This document shows positions 7,720-16,360 of a stretch of DNA of 64,000 bases, piece after piece. Below the pieces are notes generated by a model. The model ran no database searches and had not been told where the DNA came from. It worked only from the letters and a program-made list of their open reading frames with translations. Source of the DNA: Halobiforma lacisalsi AJ5 (GTDB lineage: Archaea > Halobacteriota > Halobacteria > Halobacteriales > Natrialbaceae); the NCBI RefSeq assembly GCF_000226975.2, contig NZ_CP019285.1:1116001-1180000 (forward strand), given 5' to 3'. Each line of letters opens with the position of its first letter. The stretch's first letter is position 1. Position numbers and translations under genes: made by a program.

Positions 7720-9693
7720 GTGAGTACGCGAACGAGTGCCCTCGATGCAGTCGTCTTCGGTGTCGACGTCCAGAGCGGCGACGTGCGGGGCGACGCCCCT
7801 TCCTACGCCCTGGTCCGGTACGACGGCGACGACGTCGCCCGGGACGTCGTCTCCCACCGGAAACTCAGGCGACTGATCGACGACGAGGAGCCGGCGATCG
7901 TCGCCACCGACAACATGTACGAGCTGGCGGCGGACAAGGACGAACTGATCCACTTTCTGGGCTCGTTGCCCGCGGGGACCAGACTCGTCCAGGTGACGGG
8001 GGCCGAACAGCCCGAACCGCTCTCCCGCGTCGCCAAGCGCCACGGGATCCCCTACGGGAAGGAGCCGATGCGCGAGGCCGAGGCCGCGGCCCGCCTGGCT
8101 GCCCACAACGTCGGCCACGAGGTCTCCGCGTTCACCGACACCACCGAGGTCAAGGTCGCCCGGGGCCGCTCGACCGGCAGCGGCGGCTGGAGCGAGGACC
8201 GCTACACCCGCCGCATCCACGGCTCCGTAAAAAAGCGGGCCCGCGAGGTCGAGTCCGACCTCGAGGACGCGAACTTAGAGTACGAGCGGGAGGTCCGCGA
8301 GGCCTACGGCGGGTTCGCCAACGCCGTGTTCACGGTCGAGGCCCGCCCGCAGGACATCCCGGTCTCGCGCAACCGGTCGGGCGACGTTCGCGTCGAGATC
8401 GAACGACGGCGCCGCGACGGGATCGAGTTCCGGCCGCTCGCGAAACGCCGCGACCACGTCGTCGTCGGCATCGATCCCGGGACGACGACGGCAGTCGCCA
8501 TCGTCGGCCTCGAGGGCGAGGTGCTCGACGTCTGGAGTTCCCGAACCAGCGACACCGCCGAGGTGATCGAGTGGATCGTCGAGCGCGGGCGGCCCATCGT
8601 CGTCGCGGCCGACGTGACGCCGATGCCCGAGACGGTCGAGAAGTTCCGGCGGAGCTTCGACGCCGCGGGGTGGACGCCCGAGACGGATCTCCCCGTCGAC
8701 GAGAAGCAACACCGGACCCGCGACCACAGCTACGACGACGACCACCAGCGCGACGCGATGGCCGCGGCCCTGTACGCGGTCGACGCCCACGAGGACCAGT
8801 TCGAGCGCATCGCCGCGAAGCTCCCGCCGGGGGTCGACCGCGGCGAGGTCACCGCCCGCGTCGTTGCCGGCGAGGAGAGCGTCGAGGCCGTCCTCGCCGA
8901 CCTCGAGGACGACGACGGCAGCGAGGAGGAGACGACCGAGCACGAACCGCGCGAACTCACCGCCGACGAACGCCGGATCAGGGACCTCGAGCAGCAGGTC
9001 GAGCGGCTCCAGTCCCACGTCGAGACTCTCGAGGGCCGTCTCGAGGAGAAGGACGACCGCATCGACGAACTCGAGTCCGAACTCGACCAGGCCCGCCGCG
9101 AGGAGCGCAAGGAGGTCCGGCGCAATCGCGAGGTGACCCGCTACCGGCGAAAAGCCGAGCGCCTCGAGTACGAACGCGACGAGGCCCGCGAGAAGGTCGA
9201 GGAACTCGAGAAGAAGGTCGACCGGATGAAGGCCCTCTGGAAGCTGGATCACTCGAACTTCAGCGACGTCTCCGCCGAGAAGGAGGGGCTGGTCCCGGTC
9301 AAGGTCGTCGAGAAGTTCACCAAGGGCGCGATCCGCGAGGCCGACGACCAGTACGGCATCGCGCCGGGCGACGTGGTCTACCTGCGGGACGCCAGCGGTG
9401 CAGGTCGGTCGACGGCGGAACTCCTCGCCGGCTTCGAACCCCGCGTGATCCTGAAGAACGGCGGGCTCTCCGACGTCGCCGACGAGATCCTCTTCGACGC
9501 CGAGATCCCGGTCGGCCCGGCGGACGACGTGGCGATGCAGGAGGTCGACGAACTCGCCGTGGCCCGCGAGGAGGACGTCGAGGCGGTGATCGACGACTGG
9601 CACGAGCGGGCGGAGGAGCGCCGTCGCGACCGGAAGGCGGCGATGGTCGACCAGTTGATCAGCGAACACCGGGCGGGCGACAACGAGGTCTGA
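7720..9693 (+). CDS. DUF460 protein with RNase H-like fold and coiled coil
   Basis: 657 aa from the GTG at 7720. The frame is open far upstream, but that part is antisense or out-of-frame sequence over neighbouring genes. The N-terminal half holds two RNase H/resolvase-like segments: FGVDVQSGD near residue 12 and VVGIDPGTTTAVAIVG near residue 248. The latter is close to RuvC-like and YqgF-type nuclease beginnings, with an Asp followed by GTTT. Residues about 415-505 form a highly charged coiled coil, and a compact C-terminal domain (about 515-657) follows. DUF460 proteins are conserved in archaea, without proven activity as far as I know. A role in nucleic acid metabolism is an inference from the fold only. 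Confidence 0.85.
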   Translation: MSTRTSALDAVVFGVDVQSGDVRGDAPSYALVRYDGDDVARDVVSHRKLRRLIDDEEPAIVATDNMYELAADKDELIHFLGSLPAGTRLVQVTGAEQPEPLSRVAKRHGIPYGKEPMREAEAAARLAAHNVGHEVSAFTDTTEVKVARGRSTGSGGWSEDRYTRRIHGSVKKRAREVESDLEDANLEYEREVREAYGGFANAVFTVEARPQDIPVSRNRSGDVRVEIERRRRDGIEFRPLAKRRDHVVVGIDPGTTTAVAIVGLEGEVLDVWSSRTSDTAEVIEWIVERGRPIVVAADVTPMPETVEKFRRSFDAAGWTPETDLPVDEKQHRTRDHSYDDDHQRDAMAAALYAVDAHEDQFERIAAKLPPGVDRGEVTARVVAGEESVEAVLADLEDDDGSEEETTEHEPRELTADERRIRDLEQQVERLQSHVETLEGRLEEKDDRIDELESELDQARREERKEVRRNREVTRYRRKAERLEYERDEAREKVEELEKKVDRMKALWKLDHSNFSDVSAEKEGLVPVKVVEKFTKGAIREADDQYGIAPGDVVYLRDASGAGRSTAELLAGFEPRVILKNGGLSDVADEILFDAEIPVGPADDVAMQEVDELAVAREEDVEAVIDDWHERAEERRRDRKAAMVDQLISEHRAGDNEV

Positions 9694-9710
9694 GGGCGTT
9701 CCGTCGGGCC

Positions 9711-9880
9711 TCATTCGTTGTCGAGTCGGACGGCGATACTTGCAGCTTTCGCGTACTCGCTTTCCCTCCTCGAGAGCGCCGCTGTGGCGTCCTGGCCGGC
9801 GTAGTGACCGGATCTCCGTCTCCGATAGCGTCGCGGATCGCGGCCGCCACCACCGCGGACGCCCGGTTTACGTCGATGCC
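9711..9880 (-). pseudogene. Possible frameshifted remnant of a small protein
   Basis: Read on the minus strand, one frame gives a plausible helical N-terminal part (NRASAVVAAAIRDAIGDG) that can begin at a TTG near the divergent gene. A second frame gives a plausible C-terminus (SRRESEYAKAASIAVRLDNE, then stop at 9711). The two join if one base is added or lost near 9800. No start codon serves the second frame. I do not recognise the family. It could be a decayed gene, a sequencing error in a live gene, or chance. Confidence 0.3.
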
Positions 9881-9897
9881 CGCCAAATGACGGTCGT

Positions 9898-10515
9898 ATG
9901 GCGATCGACAACCCGCACGCGACCGGCCCGCGCGTCGAACCGAAAAGCCCCGAACGCGTCCAGGAAATCCTCGAGGACGCACCGGAAGCCGCGAAGGCGA
10001 ACATGGAACGTGCCGAAGCGATCCTCGGCGCGCTCGAGGACGAGGAGGTCCCCGAAAAGTACGACGGCCAGGAGGACTGGGGGTTCTCCTTCACGGGCGT
10101 CCTCGCACACCACCCCGAGACGTTCAAGATCTGGTGGGCCGAGGAGGGACAGGTGTTCGCCGACGGAGAACTGAGCCGCGGGTTCAAGGAACTGCTCGGG
10201 GCGGTCGTCGCCCACGAGCGTGGCGCGTCGATCTGCATCGCGTGGCACACGACCAGTGCCGAACTCGAGGAGCTGGATCCGGAGCGGTTCAACGTGGCCG
10301 CGGACTTCGAGAACCGAAAGGACGAACTCCCGGAGGCAGAGCGCGTGGCGATCGAGTTCGGCGTCAAAAGCGTCCAATCGCCGGCCGACGTGACCGAGGA
10401 AGAGTTCGACGAGCTGAAACGACTCGGTTACACGGACGCGGACATCGTCGAACTGATGACCACGGCGGCGACGGCGGCCAAGTTCGCGAACTTCGCGCTG
10501 ACGTTCGATATCTGA
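9898..10515 (+). CDS. AhpD/carboxymuconolactone decarboxylase-like protein
   Basis: 205 aa, all-helical and acidic. The central segment AVVAHERGASICIAWHTTSA (residues 102-121) resembles the AhpD/CMD core E..CxxC...H. The second cysteine (C113) and the histidine (H117) are present, but the first cysteine is replaced by alanine (A110). The protein therefore may not do the two-cysteine peroxidase cycle known for AhpD. The WWAEEGQVFADGELSRGFKE stretch before the core is typical of peroxidase-related CMD relatives. The C-terminal helix (ELMTTAATAAKFANF) also fits the family. Monocistronic. Confidence 0.7.
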   Translation: MAIDNPHATGPRVEPKSPERVQEILEDAPEAAKANMERAEAILGALEDEEVPEKYDGQEDWGFSFTGVLAHHPETFKIWWAEEGQVFADGELSRGFKELLGAVVAHERGASICIAWHTTSAELEELDPERFNVAADFENRKDELPEAERVAIEFGVKSVQSPADVTEEEFDELKRLGYTDADIVELMTTAATAAKFANFALTFDI

Positions 10516-10575
10516 CGGAGAACTGCCAGGCCGCGGAATCGAGGCGTCGGAGCAGCAAAACGGGTCGCGGGGGCG

Positions 10576-10755
10576 CTACATCATCCCGAAGCTCTGGAGC
10601 ACGCTCGAGACCAGCGACTTCACGACCAGTCCGAGGCCGACCAGTACGAGCGCGATGCCGGCGGCGATCACGTAGTTCGCGTACGCGATGAGTCCGATTC
10701 CGGCCAGCAACACCAGGATACCGACGAGTCCGAACGGACCGAGCTTGTCCAGCAT
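10576..10755 (-). CDS. Small two-helix membrane protein (DUF7470-like)
   Basis: 59 aa beginning MLDKLGPFGLVGILVLLAGI and ending QSFGMM. Two hydrophobic helices, about residues 8-24 and 28-46, are joined by a short turn (AYANY). I recall near-identical small haloarchaeal proteins of the DUF7470 group; function unknown. Convergent with the AhpD-like gene. A T-rich stretch just past the stop (reading TTTTGC on the minus strand) could end the transcript. Confidence 0.72.
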   Translation of the reverse strand: MLDKLGPFGLVGILVLLAGIGLIAYANYVIAAGIALVLVGLGLVVKSLVSSVLQSFGMM

Positions 10756-10995
10756 ACGCTCGAGTGGTCAGGGCAGGGAAATAAACGGCGTGGTTTCCCG
10801 GCTTCCGTCCGGAATCGGCGAGCCTGCCGAAAGTCCGGGACTCGGTGTTGGCGGTCGCCTCCGGGCGTTCGTCGGCCGTCTCCGTCGACTCTCGATCTCG
10901 AGCGGGAGAGCGAGTTGGCGTTTGCCAGCGACGGCCGGCGATTCGCCCGGCGAAATCGATAAAGGGTTAAACCGTTCGAACGCGAACCCCGGGCC

Positions 10996-11286
10996 ATGAG
11001 CGAGGACGGTAACGACGGTCGGAAGAACCTCCGAATGCCGGACGACGACGAGGTGTTCGCGACCGTTACCGACATGCTCGGGGCGAATCGGGTCAAAGTA
11101 CGCTGTGCCGACGGGAAAGAACGCACCGCGCGCATTCCCGGCAAGATGCAAAAGCGAATCTGGATCCGTGAGGACGACGTCGTCCTCGTCGAGCCCTGGG
11201 ACTGGCAGGACGAGAAGGCCGACATCACCTGGCGCTACGAGAAGAGCGAGGCCGACCAGCTCCGGGAAGAAGGCCACATCCAGTAA
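10996..11286 (+). CDS. eif1A: Translation initiation factor aIF-1A
   Basis: 96 aa OB-fold protein that binds the A site of the small ribosomal subunit and promotes scanning or placement of the initiator tRNA. The conserved core is present: [19 protein letters not shown], then [18 protein letters not shown] and the loop [13 protein letters not shown]. The length is normal for archaeal aIF1A. The ATG is supported by an AT-rich box (aaagggttaaac) about 25-35 bp upstream. Confidence 0.96.
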   Translation: MSEDGNDGRKNLRMPDDDEVFATVTDMLGANRVKVRCADGKERTARIPGKMQKRIWIREDDVVLVEPWDWQDEKADITWRYEKSEADQLREEGHIQ

Positions 11287-11469
11287 CGACTCCCGATCGA
11301 ACTCCGTTTTCACCGTTCATCGTCTTCCCGAGTTCAGCAGCGCTGGCGTCGTCGATTTCTCGACTCCGTCGCGAGTGCTCGAGCGGTTCGCTGGTCGCTG
11401 TGACGTACTGAAAACGGCAGGAGATGGATGGAATGGATGGAGACGAACGACCGCGGTCGTCGACCGCGA

Positions 11470-11751
11470 TCAGTTCGGGGAGACGCTGATCCGGACGGTC
11501 GCAACGCCCGGAATCGAGAGTTCGGTGATCCGCCCGTGGAGCCGCCGCGCGAGGGCGCGTCCGCCGGTGCGGACGACACCGACCGCCGCCGCGCCGACCA
11601 GGACGATAGAGGCCGCCAGGACGGGGTAACTGACCGCCCAGAGCAGGGCGATGACGAGCGCGACGAACGCGAATCCGCCGCCGATCGTCGCCGACGCCGA
11701 GGGTGGTTCGCTGACGATGCTGGTCCGTGGGGTGCGTGGTTGCTGTCTCAT
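11470..11751 (-). CDS. Small membrane protein, unknown function
   Basis: 93 aa. A polar N-terminus of about 20 residues is followed by two hydrophobic helices (about 24-42 and 44-62). An arginine-rich stretch (RTGGRALARRLHG) and a short beta-like C-terminus then lie on the cytoplasmic side by the positive-inside rule. Not recognised. A TATA-like element on the minus strand (TTTTTATAG, near 11815-11823) lies about 65 bp before the start, implying a leader of about 40 nt. Confidence 0.6.
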   Translation of the reverse strand: MRQQPRTPRTSIVSEPPSASATIGGGFAFVALVIALLWAVSYPVLAASIVLVGAAAVGVVRTGGRALARRLHGRITELSIPGVATVRISVSPN

Positions 11752-12170
11752 GGGTGCTGAGTGGCGCCCCGCGACGGGGAGCTACCTGTCTCGATTCGAA
11801 ATACGGTATCGGGCTATAAAAACATTTCACATCTCTGGTAAGAATAGGTACGCGGTAACATAGACCATGGACTAAATCCTCTTCGAGAGGCTCCATCGAA
11901 CCACGTAACTATTACCATGTCATCTATTCTCAATATAACGAATTGATTATATAATTCGATACAGTTGCCGATCGTTTCGTCGCGGATGGCATCGTCACTC
12001 GGTGGCGACGACGATGCCGACCTCCTCGAGATCGGTAGCCGAACGTGTGCTCGAGTCGCTCGCGCAGGTCGAGCGGGAAAGACGGTCAGTGCGACGATAC
12101 GGCCGACCAGTTCCCCACGGAACGTCGAGAAGGAAGCTCGAACGAGTGGACGAAGCGTACAGCCGACCGA
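11752..12170. other. AT-rich gene-poor stretch with gene remnants
   Basis: Positions 11821-11940 are about 41% GC by hand count, far below the surrounding genes. A perfect 5-bp hairpin (cctct/agagg, 11878-11890) and an inverted repeat CGAATT/AATTCG (11939-11944 and 11953-11958, 8-nt loop) are present. On the minus strand at 12000-12165, pieces of protein-like sequence lie in successive frames (LDLRERLEHTFG, then TDLEEVGIVVATE and a stop near 11995), suggesting a decayed gene end. No intact gene is seen. Confidence 0.45.
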
Positions 12171-13292
12171 TCAGAGCCCGGCGACGTCCTCGATAGCGTC
12201 GGTCAGCGCCTTGATCGACTCGAGGTCGTGTTCGCCCATGTGACCGATACGGAACGTCTTCTCGCCGAGTTCGGAGCCGTACCCGTTCGAGAAGACGTAG
12301 TCGTACTGTTCGGAGACGGCTTCGATGGTCTCGGCGACGTCGATTCCCTGCGTGTTCTCGATGCAGCTCACGGTCTGGGACTCGTACCCTTCCTCGGGGA
12401 AGGTGTCGAAGTGCTCGCGGGCCCACTCGCGCGTGTACTCGGCCATCTCGCGGTGGCGTTCGTCACGCGCTTCGTGGCCCTCCTCGAGCATGTATTTCAT
12501 CTGCTTGCGGTAGGCCAGCATGATCGGGATCGCGGGCGTCGAGTGGGTCTGTCCCTTCCGGTCGTAGTAGTCGAGACACCGCTGGAAGCCGCCGTACCAC
12601 GACGCCGACTCCTTCTCGAGTTCGCGTTCGTAGGCCTCGTCGCTGACGACGCAGATCGCCAGCCCCGGCGGCATGGCGAACGCCTTCTGGCTCGAGGCGA
12701 AGATGACGTCGATGTTGTGCTCGTCGATATCGACGTAGTCCCCGCCGAGCGACGACACCGCGTCGACGACGAAGTACGTGTCGGGGTACTCGGCGACGAC
12801 GTCGCCGATCTCCTCGATCGGGTTCCGGACGCCGGTCGAGGACTCGTTCATGACGGTCGCGACGACGTCGTAGTGCTTGTCGCTGGTTTCGAGGGCCTCG
12901 CGGATGTCCTCGGGCTTGATCGCCTGGCCCCAGTCGTACTCGAGCCGGTCGACGTCCTTGCCCAGTCGCTCGGCCACGTTGGCGTGGCGCTCGCTGAAGC
13001 TCCCGCAGGTCGGGACGAGGATGTTTTCCTCGACGAGGTTGAGCGTCGACGCTTCCCAGAATTCGGTACCCGACCCGGTCAGCACGATCACGTCGTTGTC
13101 GGTGCCGAGGAACTCCTTCGTGTCCTCGACGATGGTCGTGTAGAGGTCGGTCATCCGGTCCATCCGGTGGCCGAACATCGGCTGGCTCATCTCCTCGATG
13201 ACGTCCTCGCGGACTTCGGTTGGGCCGGGTATGTACAACTTCTTGTCGGGGTAGTCGCCCGTGTACTCGCGTTTGTCGGTCACACAAACCAC
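12171..13292 (-). CDS. Class V PLP aminotransferase (alanine-glyoxylate/serine-pyruvate type)
   Basis: 373 aa. PLP-dependent fold type I enzyme of the small-molecule class V family, which moves amino groups between alanine or serine and glyoxylate or related keto acids. The motif PGPTEVREDV opens the protein, VVDAVSSLGGD holds the aspartate that pairs with the pyridine nitrogen (D177), and ASSQKAFAMPPG holds the PLP lysine (K203). The ATG at 13292 is used; a GTG three codons later (13283) is equally possible. Exact substrate is not decidable from sequence. Confidence 0.88.
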   Translation of the reverse strand: MVCVTDKREYTGDYPDKKLYIPGPTEVREDVIEEMSQPMFGHRMDRMTDLYTTIVEDTKEFLGTDNDVIVLTGSGTEFWEASTLNLVEENILVPTCGSFSERHANVAERLGKDVDRLEYDWGQAIKPEDIREALETSDKHYDVVATVMNESSTGVRNPIEEIGDVVAEYPDTYFVVDAVSSLGGDYVDIDEHNIDVIFASSQKAFAMPPGLAICVVSDEAYERELEKESASWYGGFQRCLDYYDRKGQTHSTPAIPIMLAYRKQMKYMLEEGHEARDERHREMAEYTREWAREHFDTFPEEGYESQTVSCIENTQGIDVAETIEAVSEQYDYVFSNGYGSELGEKTFRIGHMGEHDLESIKALTDAIEDVAGL

Positions 13293-13504
13293 CTGATACG
13301 TTCAACTGCGCGGCGAGAGGGTATGGGAGTTGTGATGGCGACAGTAGCTGCGACGGCGGACCGTCGACCGCGGCCGCTGCGACCGACTCGAGTCCGAAAA
13401 CCGCCACAACGGGAGCGGAGACGACGCGATCACCGACGGACCGGTAGCTCACGCGATTTCGGGGGCGGGCGAAAAAGCCGCAAAGAACGGGTCGATGTCC
13501 GGCG

Positions 13505-13993
13505 TTATTCGACGACGAGATCCCCGATCATCGTGGTCTCGTGGGGGTTGCAGACGTAGCTGGCCATCTCGCTGCTGGCCGTGAACTCGAGGACCTGGTC
13601 CTCGCTGGGCTCGTTGTCCTCTTCGGTCGAGAGGTCGTCGACGACGTCGCCGCCGTCGTCGCGGATCTCGATGTTGTGGGTGGAGCCGTCGGACTCGTTG
13701 GGCCAGCCGATCTCGTAGTCCTCGCCCTCCTGCAGGACCAGCGTCGGGTTCTCTTCGCCCTCGATGTCGCTGGGCGCGATGCCCTCCCAGCCGGCGGTCT
13801 GGGCGTTGAGCTCGATCATCGTACCGGACTCGATCTCGTACCCGTCGGAACCGCCGTCGTCGTTGCTTCCGTCGTCGTCGTCGCCGCCGTTGCCACCCTC
13901 GTCGTCGCTACAGCCAGCGACGAGCGCGGTCGCGGCGGCCGCACCGGTCATCTTCATCGCCGTTCGGCGCGAAATCGCGTTGTCTCGTGTCAT
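13505..13993 (-). CDS. Halocyanin-like blue copper lipoprotein
   Basis: 162 aa, exported by Tat and lipid-anchored: SRRTAMKM followed by a hydrophobic stretch and the lipobox LVAGC (C28). An acidic, Gly/Asp-rich linker of about 25 residues follows. The cupredoxin domain carries a full type-1 copper site: the histidine in STHNIEI, and C148, H151 and M155 in the C-terminal motif CNPHETTM. Halocyanins carry electrons on the outer face of the cell membrane. The start is the ATG at 13993, just downstream of a TATA box. Confidence 0.88.
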   Translation of the reverse strand: MTRDNAISRRTAMKMTGAAAATALVAGCSDDEGGNGGDDDDGSNDDGGSDGYEIESGTMIELNAQTAGWEGIAPSDIEGEENPTLVLQEGEDYEIGWPNESDGSTHNIEIRDDGGDVVDDLSTEEDNEPSEDQVLEFTASSEMASYVCNPHETTMIGDLVVE

Positions 13994-14014
13994 CGCTCTG
14001 CTGTTAGGGGCGAA

Positions 14015-14024
14015 TACATAAAAA
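14015..14024 (-). promoter_or_regulatory. TATA box of the halocyanin gene
   Basis: On the minus strand this reads TTTTTATGTA and ends about 22-31 bp before the ATG at 13993, indicating a leaderless transcript. Confidence 0.65.
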
Positions 14025-14163
14025 TTGCCACCCTCCATCTGTACGTCGACATGCGCACTCATACCACAGTTTACCCCTCGTTTCGCCACGAATGCGCATT
14101 GGATGTCAACCGAGACGACAATAGCAGTACGTAACCGAGTTATCGGGCGCGGAACCGATCGGC

Positions 14164-15393
14164 TCAGGAACCGGTCTTCGGATTCCGGCCACCTGTTGCC
14201 CTCTCGAGGGACAGCCGGAGGAAGGCGGGAACTGCGACGATCGCGATCGCGATCTCGAGGCCGCCGACGGCGAGGAAGGCGAGGCCGTAGCCGTAGCTGC
14301 CGGCGACGGTGCCGCCGACGAGGAACCCGCCGAGGAAGCCGAGGCTCCCCGCGAGGTTGAACCCGGCCATCGCGACCCCGCGCTCGGCTTCGTCGGCGAG
14401 GTCGGTCACGAGCGCCATCGTCGCCGGCGAGACCAGGGCGCCGAGAACGCCGACGATGATCATCGCGACGGCCGCGATCCCCACGGTCGGTGCCGAGCCG
14501 ACGGCGAGGATGCCGAGCCCGTAACACAGCGAGCCGACGACGATCGGGATCGTTCGCCCGATCCGATCCGAGAGCGCCCCCATCGGGTACTGCAGCAGGG
14601 CGAACGGCGCGAAGAAACACGCGAGCAACAGGCCGGTCGCTCCGGCACCGAGCCCGAACGTCTCCTGGAAGTACAGCGTCCCGACCAGTGCGAAGAAGCC
14701 GGCGGTCATTCTGTCGACGAAGCCGAACGCGTAGGGGATCGACAGCGTCGGCCGCCGGCGCACGCCCTCGAGCAGCGCCCGGGCGCTACGGCGACGGTCC
14801 GGGGAGCGGTCCTCGACGACGGTCACGAGCGCGCCGACACAGAGCAGCAGCGTCGCGGCGGCGACAAGCGGCGCCAGCGCGTGCAGTTCCGTCAACTGCC
14901 CGCCGACCGGCGCCCCCAGTGCGGCCCCGAGGCCGATGGCGATCCCGGCCGCGCCCATGTTTCGGCCGTGGCCGCCGCCCAGATCCATCAGCATGGTCAT
15001 CGTCAGCGAGAACGCGCCGATGGTCGTCGCCCCCTGGAGGACCCGCAACAGGAGGACGCCCTCGAAGGGAATCGACCCGACCGTCGGAACGGCCGCGAGC
15101 GTCGCGTAGCCGGCCGCACCGGCGACGGCCCCGGCGACGATGAACGGCGTCCGTCTCCCGACCACGTCGCTCGCCGCCCCCCAGACGCCCACGAAGGCGA
15201 CGTACGCGCCGAACTCGGCGACGAGGAACCACATGCTCGCGTCGAGCGCGGTCTCGGCGAACGGCGAGGTCGTCGCGTCGGCCCCCAGCGCGTCGACGAG
15301 CGTCGCGATCCCCGGATACAGCAACAGCTGTGAGAAGAGCACGGCGAAGACGACCGCGGCGAGGACGAATCGGTCGCGATCTCGCGGGTGCAC
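14164..15393 (-). CDS. MFS transporter
   Basis: 409 aa, about 12 hydrophobic helices. The motif-A-like loop GAASDVVGRRTPF lies between helices 2 and 3, with its repeat GALSDRIGRTIPI in the second half, as in drug or sugar exporters of the major facilitator superfamily. Substrate unknown. Downstream of hisA on the same strand with a 67-bp gap, so read-through from hisA is possible, but no functional link is evident. Confidence 0.88.
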   Translation of the reverse strand: MHPRDRDRFVLAAVVFAVLFSQLLLYPGIATLVDALGADATTSPFAETALDASMWFLVAEFGAYVAFVGVWGAASDVVGRRTPFIVAGAVAGAAGYATLAAVPTVGSIPFEGVLLLRVLQGATTIGAFSLTMTMLMDLGGGHGRNMGAAGIAIGLGAALGAPVGGQLTELHALAPLVAAATLLLCVGALVTVVEDRSPDRRRSARALLEGVRRRPTLSIPYAFGFVDRMTAGFFALVGTLYFQETFGLGAGATGLLLACFFAPFALLQYPMGALSDRIGRTIPIVVGSLCYGLGILAVGSAPTVGIAAVAMIIVGVLGALVSPATMALVTDLADEAERGVAMAGFNLAGSLGFLGGFLVGGTVAGSYGYGLAFLAVGGLEIAIAIVAVPAFLRLSLERATGGRNPKTGS

Positions 15394-15460
15394 GACCGCG
15401 GGTACGAGCTACGGGCGTAAGAAGGCGTTCGTCTCCGACGAGGGCGGCGGCCCGTCGCGT

Positions 15461-16243
15461 CTATTCCTCGAGCGCGGCCCGCGCCTCCTCGAGCGTAAAC
15501 GCCCCCTCGTACAGCGCGCTCCCGACGACGACGGCGGCAGCGCCCGCGTCCTCGAGCGCCCGCACGTCCTCTAAGGTCGCGACGCCGCCGCTGGCGATCA
15601 CCGGTACGTCGGTCGCCTCGACCAGTTCCCGGACGGGTTCGGTCGCGACGCCCTCGAGTTTCCCCTCGACGTCGACGTTGGTAAAGAGGATCGCCGCGGC
15701 TCCGAGGTCCTCGTAGCGTTCGGCGGCCTCGACCGGCGAGATCCCCGCGCCTTCGGTCCAGCCCTCGACGACGACCTCGCCCTCCTTCGCGTCGAGGCTG
15801 ACGACGACGCTTCCGGGGTGATCGTCGCTGATCTCGGCGACGATCTCGGGGTTCTCGACCGCCGCGGTACCCAGAATGACCCGATCGACGCCGCGCTCGA
15901 GGAGGTCGACGGCGTCCGCGGCGGTTCGGATGCCTCCGCCCAGTTGTACCGGGACGTCGACGGCGTCGACGACCGCGTCGATGGCGTCGGCGTTCTCGCG
16001 TTCGCCCTCGAACGCGCCGTCCAGATCGATGAGATGTAGCGTTTCCGCGCCCGCGTCGACCCACCGCCGGGCGGCCTCGACCGGATCGCCGTACGTCTTC
16101 TCGGTGCCGCGTTCGCCCTGGACGAGCTGGACGACTTCCCCCGATTTCACGTCGACAGCGGGGATGACGTCGAACTCCTCGCCGATGCCCGTGTCCGTGT
16201 CCGCGTCCACGTCCACATCCGAACCCGGATCTTCCTGACTCAT
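15461..16243 (-). CDS. hisA: HisA: ProFAR isomerase of histidine synthesis
   Basis: 260 aa TIM barrel that isomerises N'-ProFAR to PRFAR. Both halves show the duplicated phosphate-binding pattern. FDVIPAVDVKSGEVV holds the first catalytic aspartate (D in AVDVK), GGIRTAADAVDLL and ASGGVATLEDVRALE form the phosphate sites, and LFTNVDVEGK holds the second acid. A short acidic Asp-rich N-terminal extension of about 22 residues precedes the barrel, and no alternative ATG lies between. Divergent from the SLC13 gene with about 117 bp between them. Confidence 0.95.
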   Translation of the reverse strand: MSQEDPGSDVDVDADTDTGIGEEFDVIPAVDVKSGEVVQLVQGERGTEKTYGDPVEAARRWVDAGAETLHLIDLDGAFEGERENADAIDAVVDAVDVPVQLGGGIRTAADAVDLLERGVDRVILGTAAVENPEIVAEISDDHPGSVVVSLDAKEGEVVVEGWTEGAGISPVEAAERYEDLGAAAILFTNVDVEGKLEGVATEPVRELVEATDVPVIASGGVATLEDVRALEDAGAAAVVVGSALYEGAFTLEEARAALEE

Positions 16244-16330
16244 ACTCGAGTGGGCGCGGGCGACGCGAGTAAAGGCGACGATCCCGGAACCGCCATCGGT
16301 TCGACACTGTTCGACTTTCGTAGGGAATTA

Positions 16331-16338
16331 TTACATAT
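16331..16338 (+). promoter_or_regulatory. TATA box of the SLC13 carrier gene
   Basis: TTACATAT within an AT-rich run (16327-16338), 23-30 bp before the ATG at 16361. It decides this start over an open frame that reaches 16250. Confidence 0.65.
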
Positions 16339-16360
16339 CCCGCCAGTGTCGAACGAGTCG

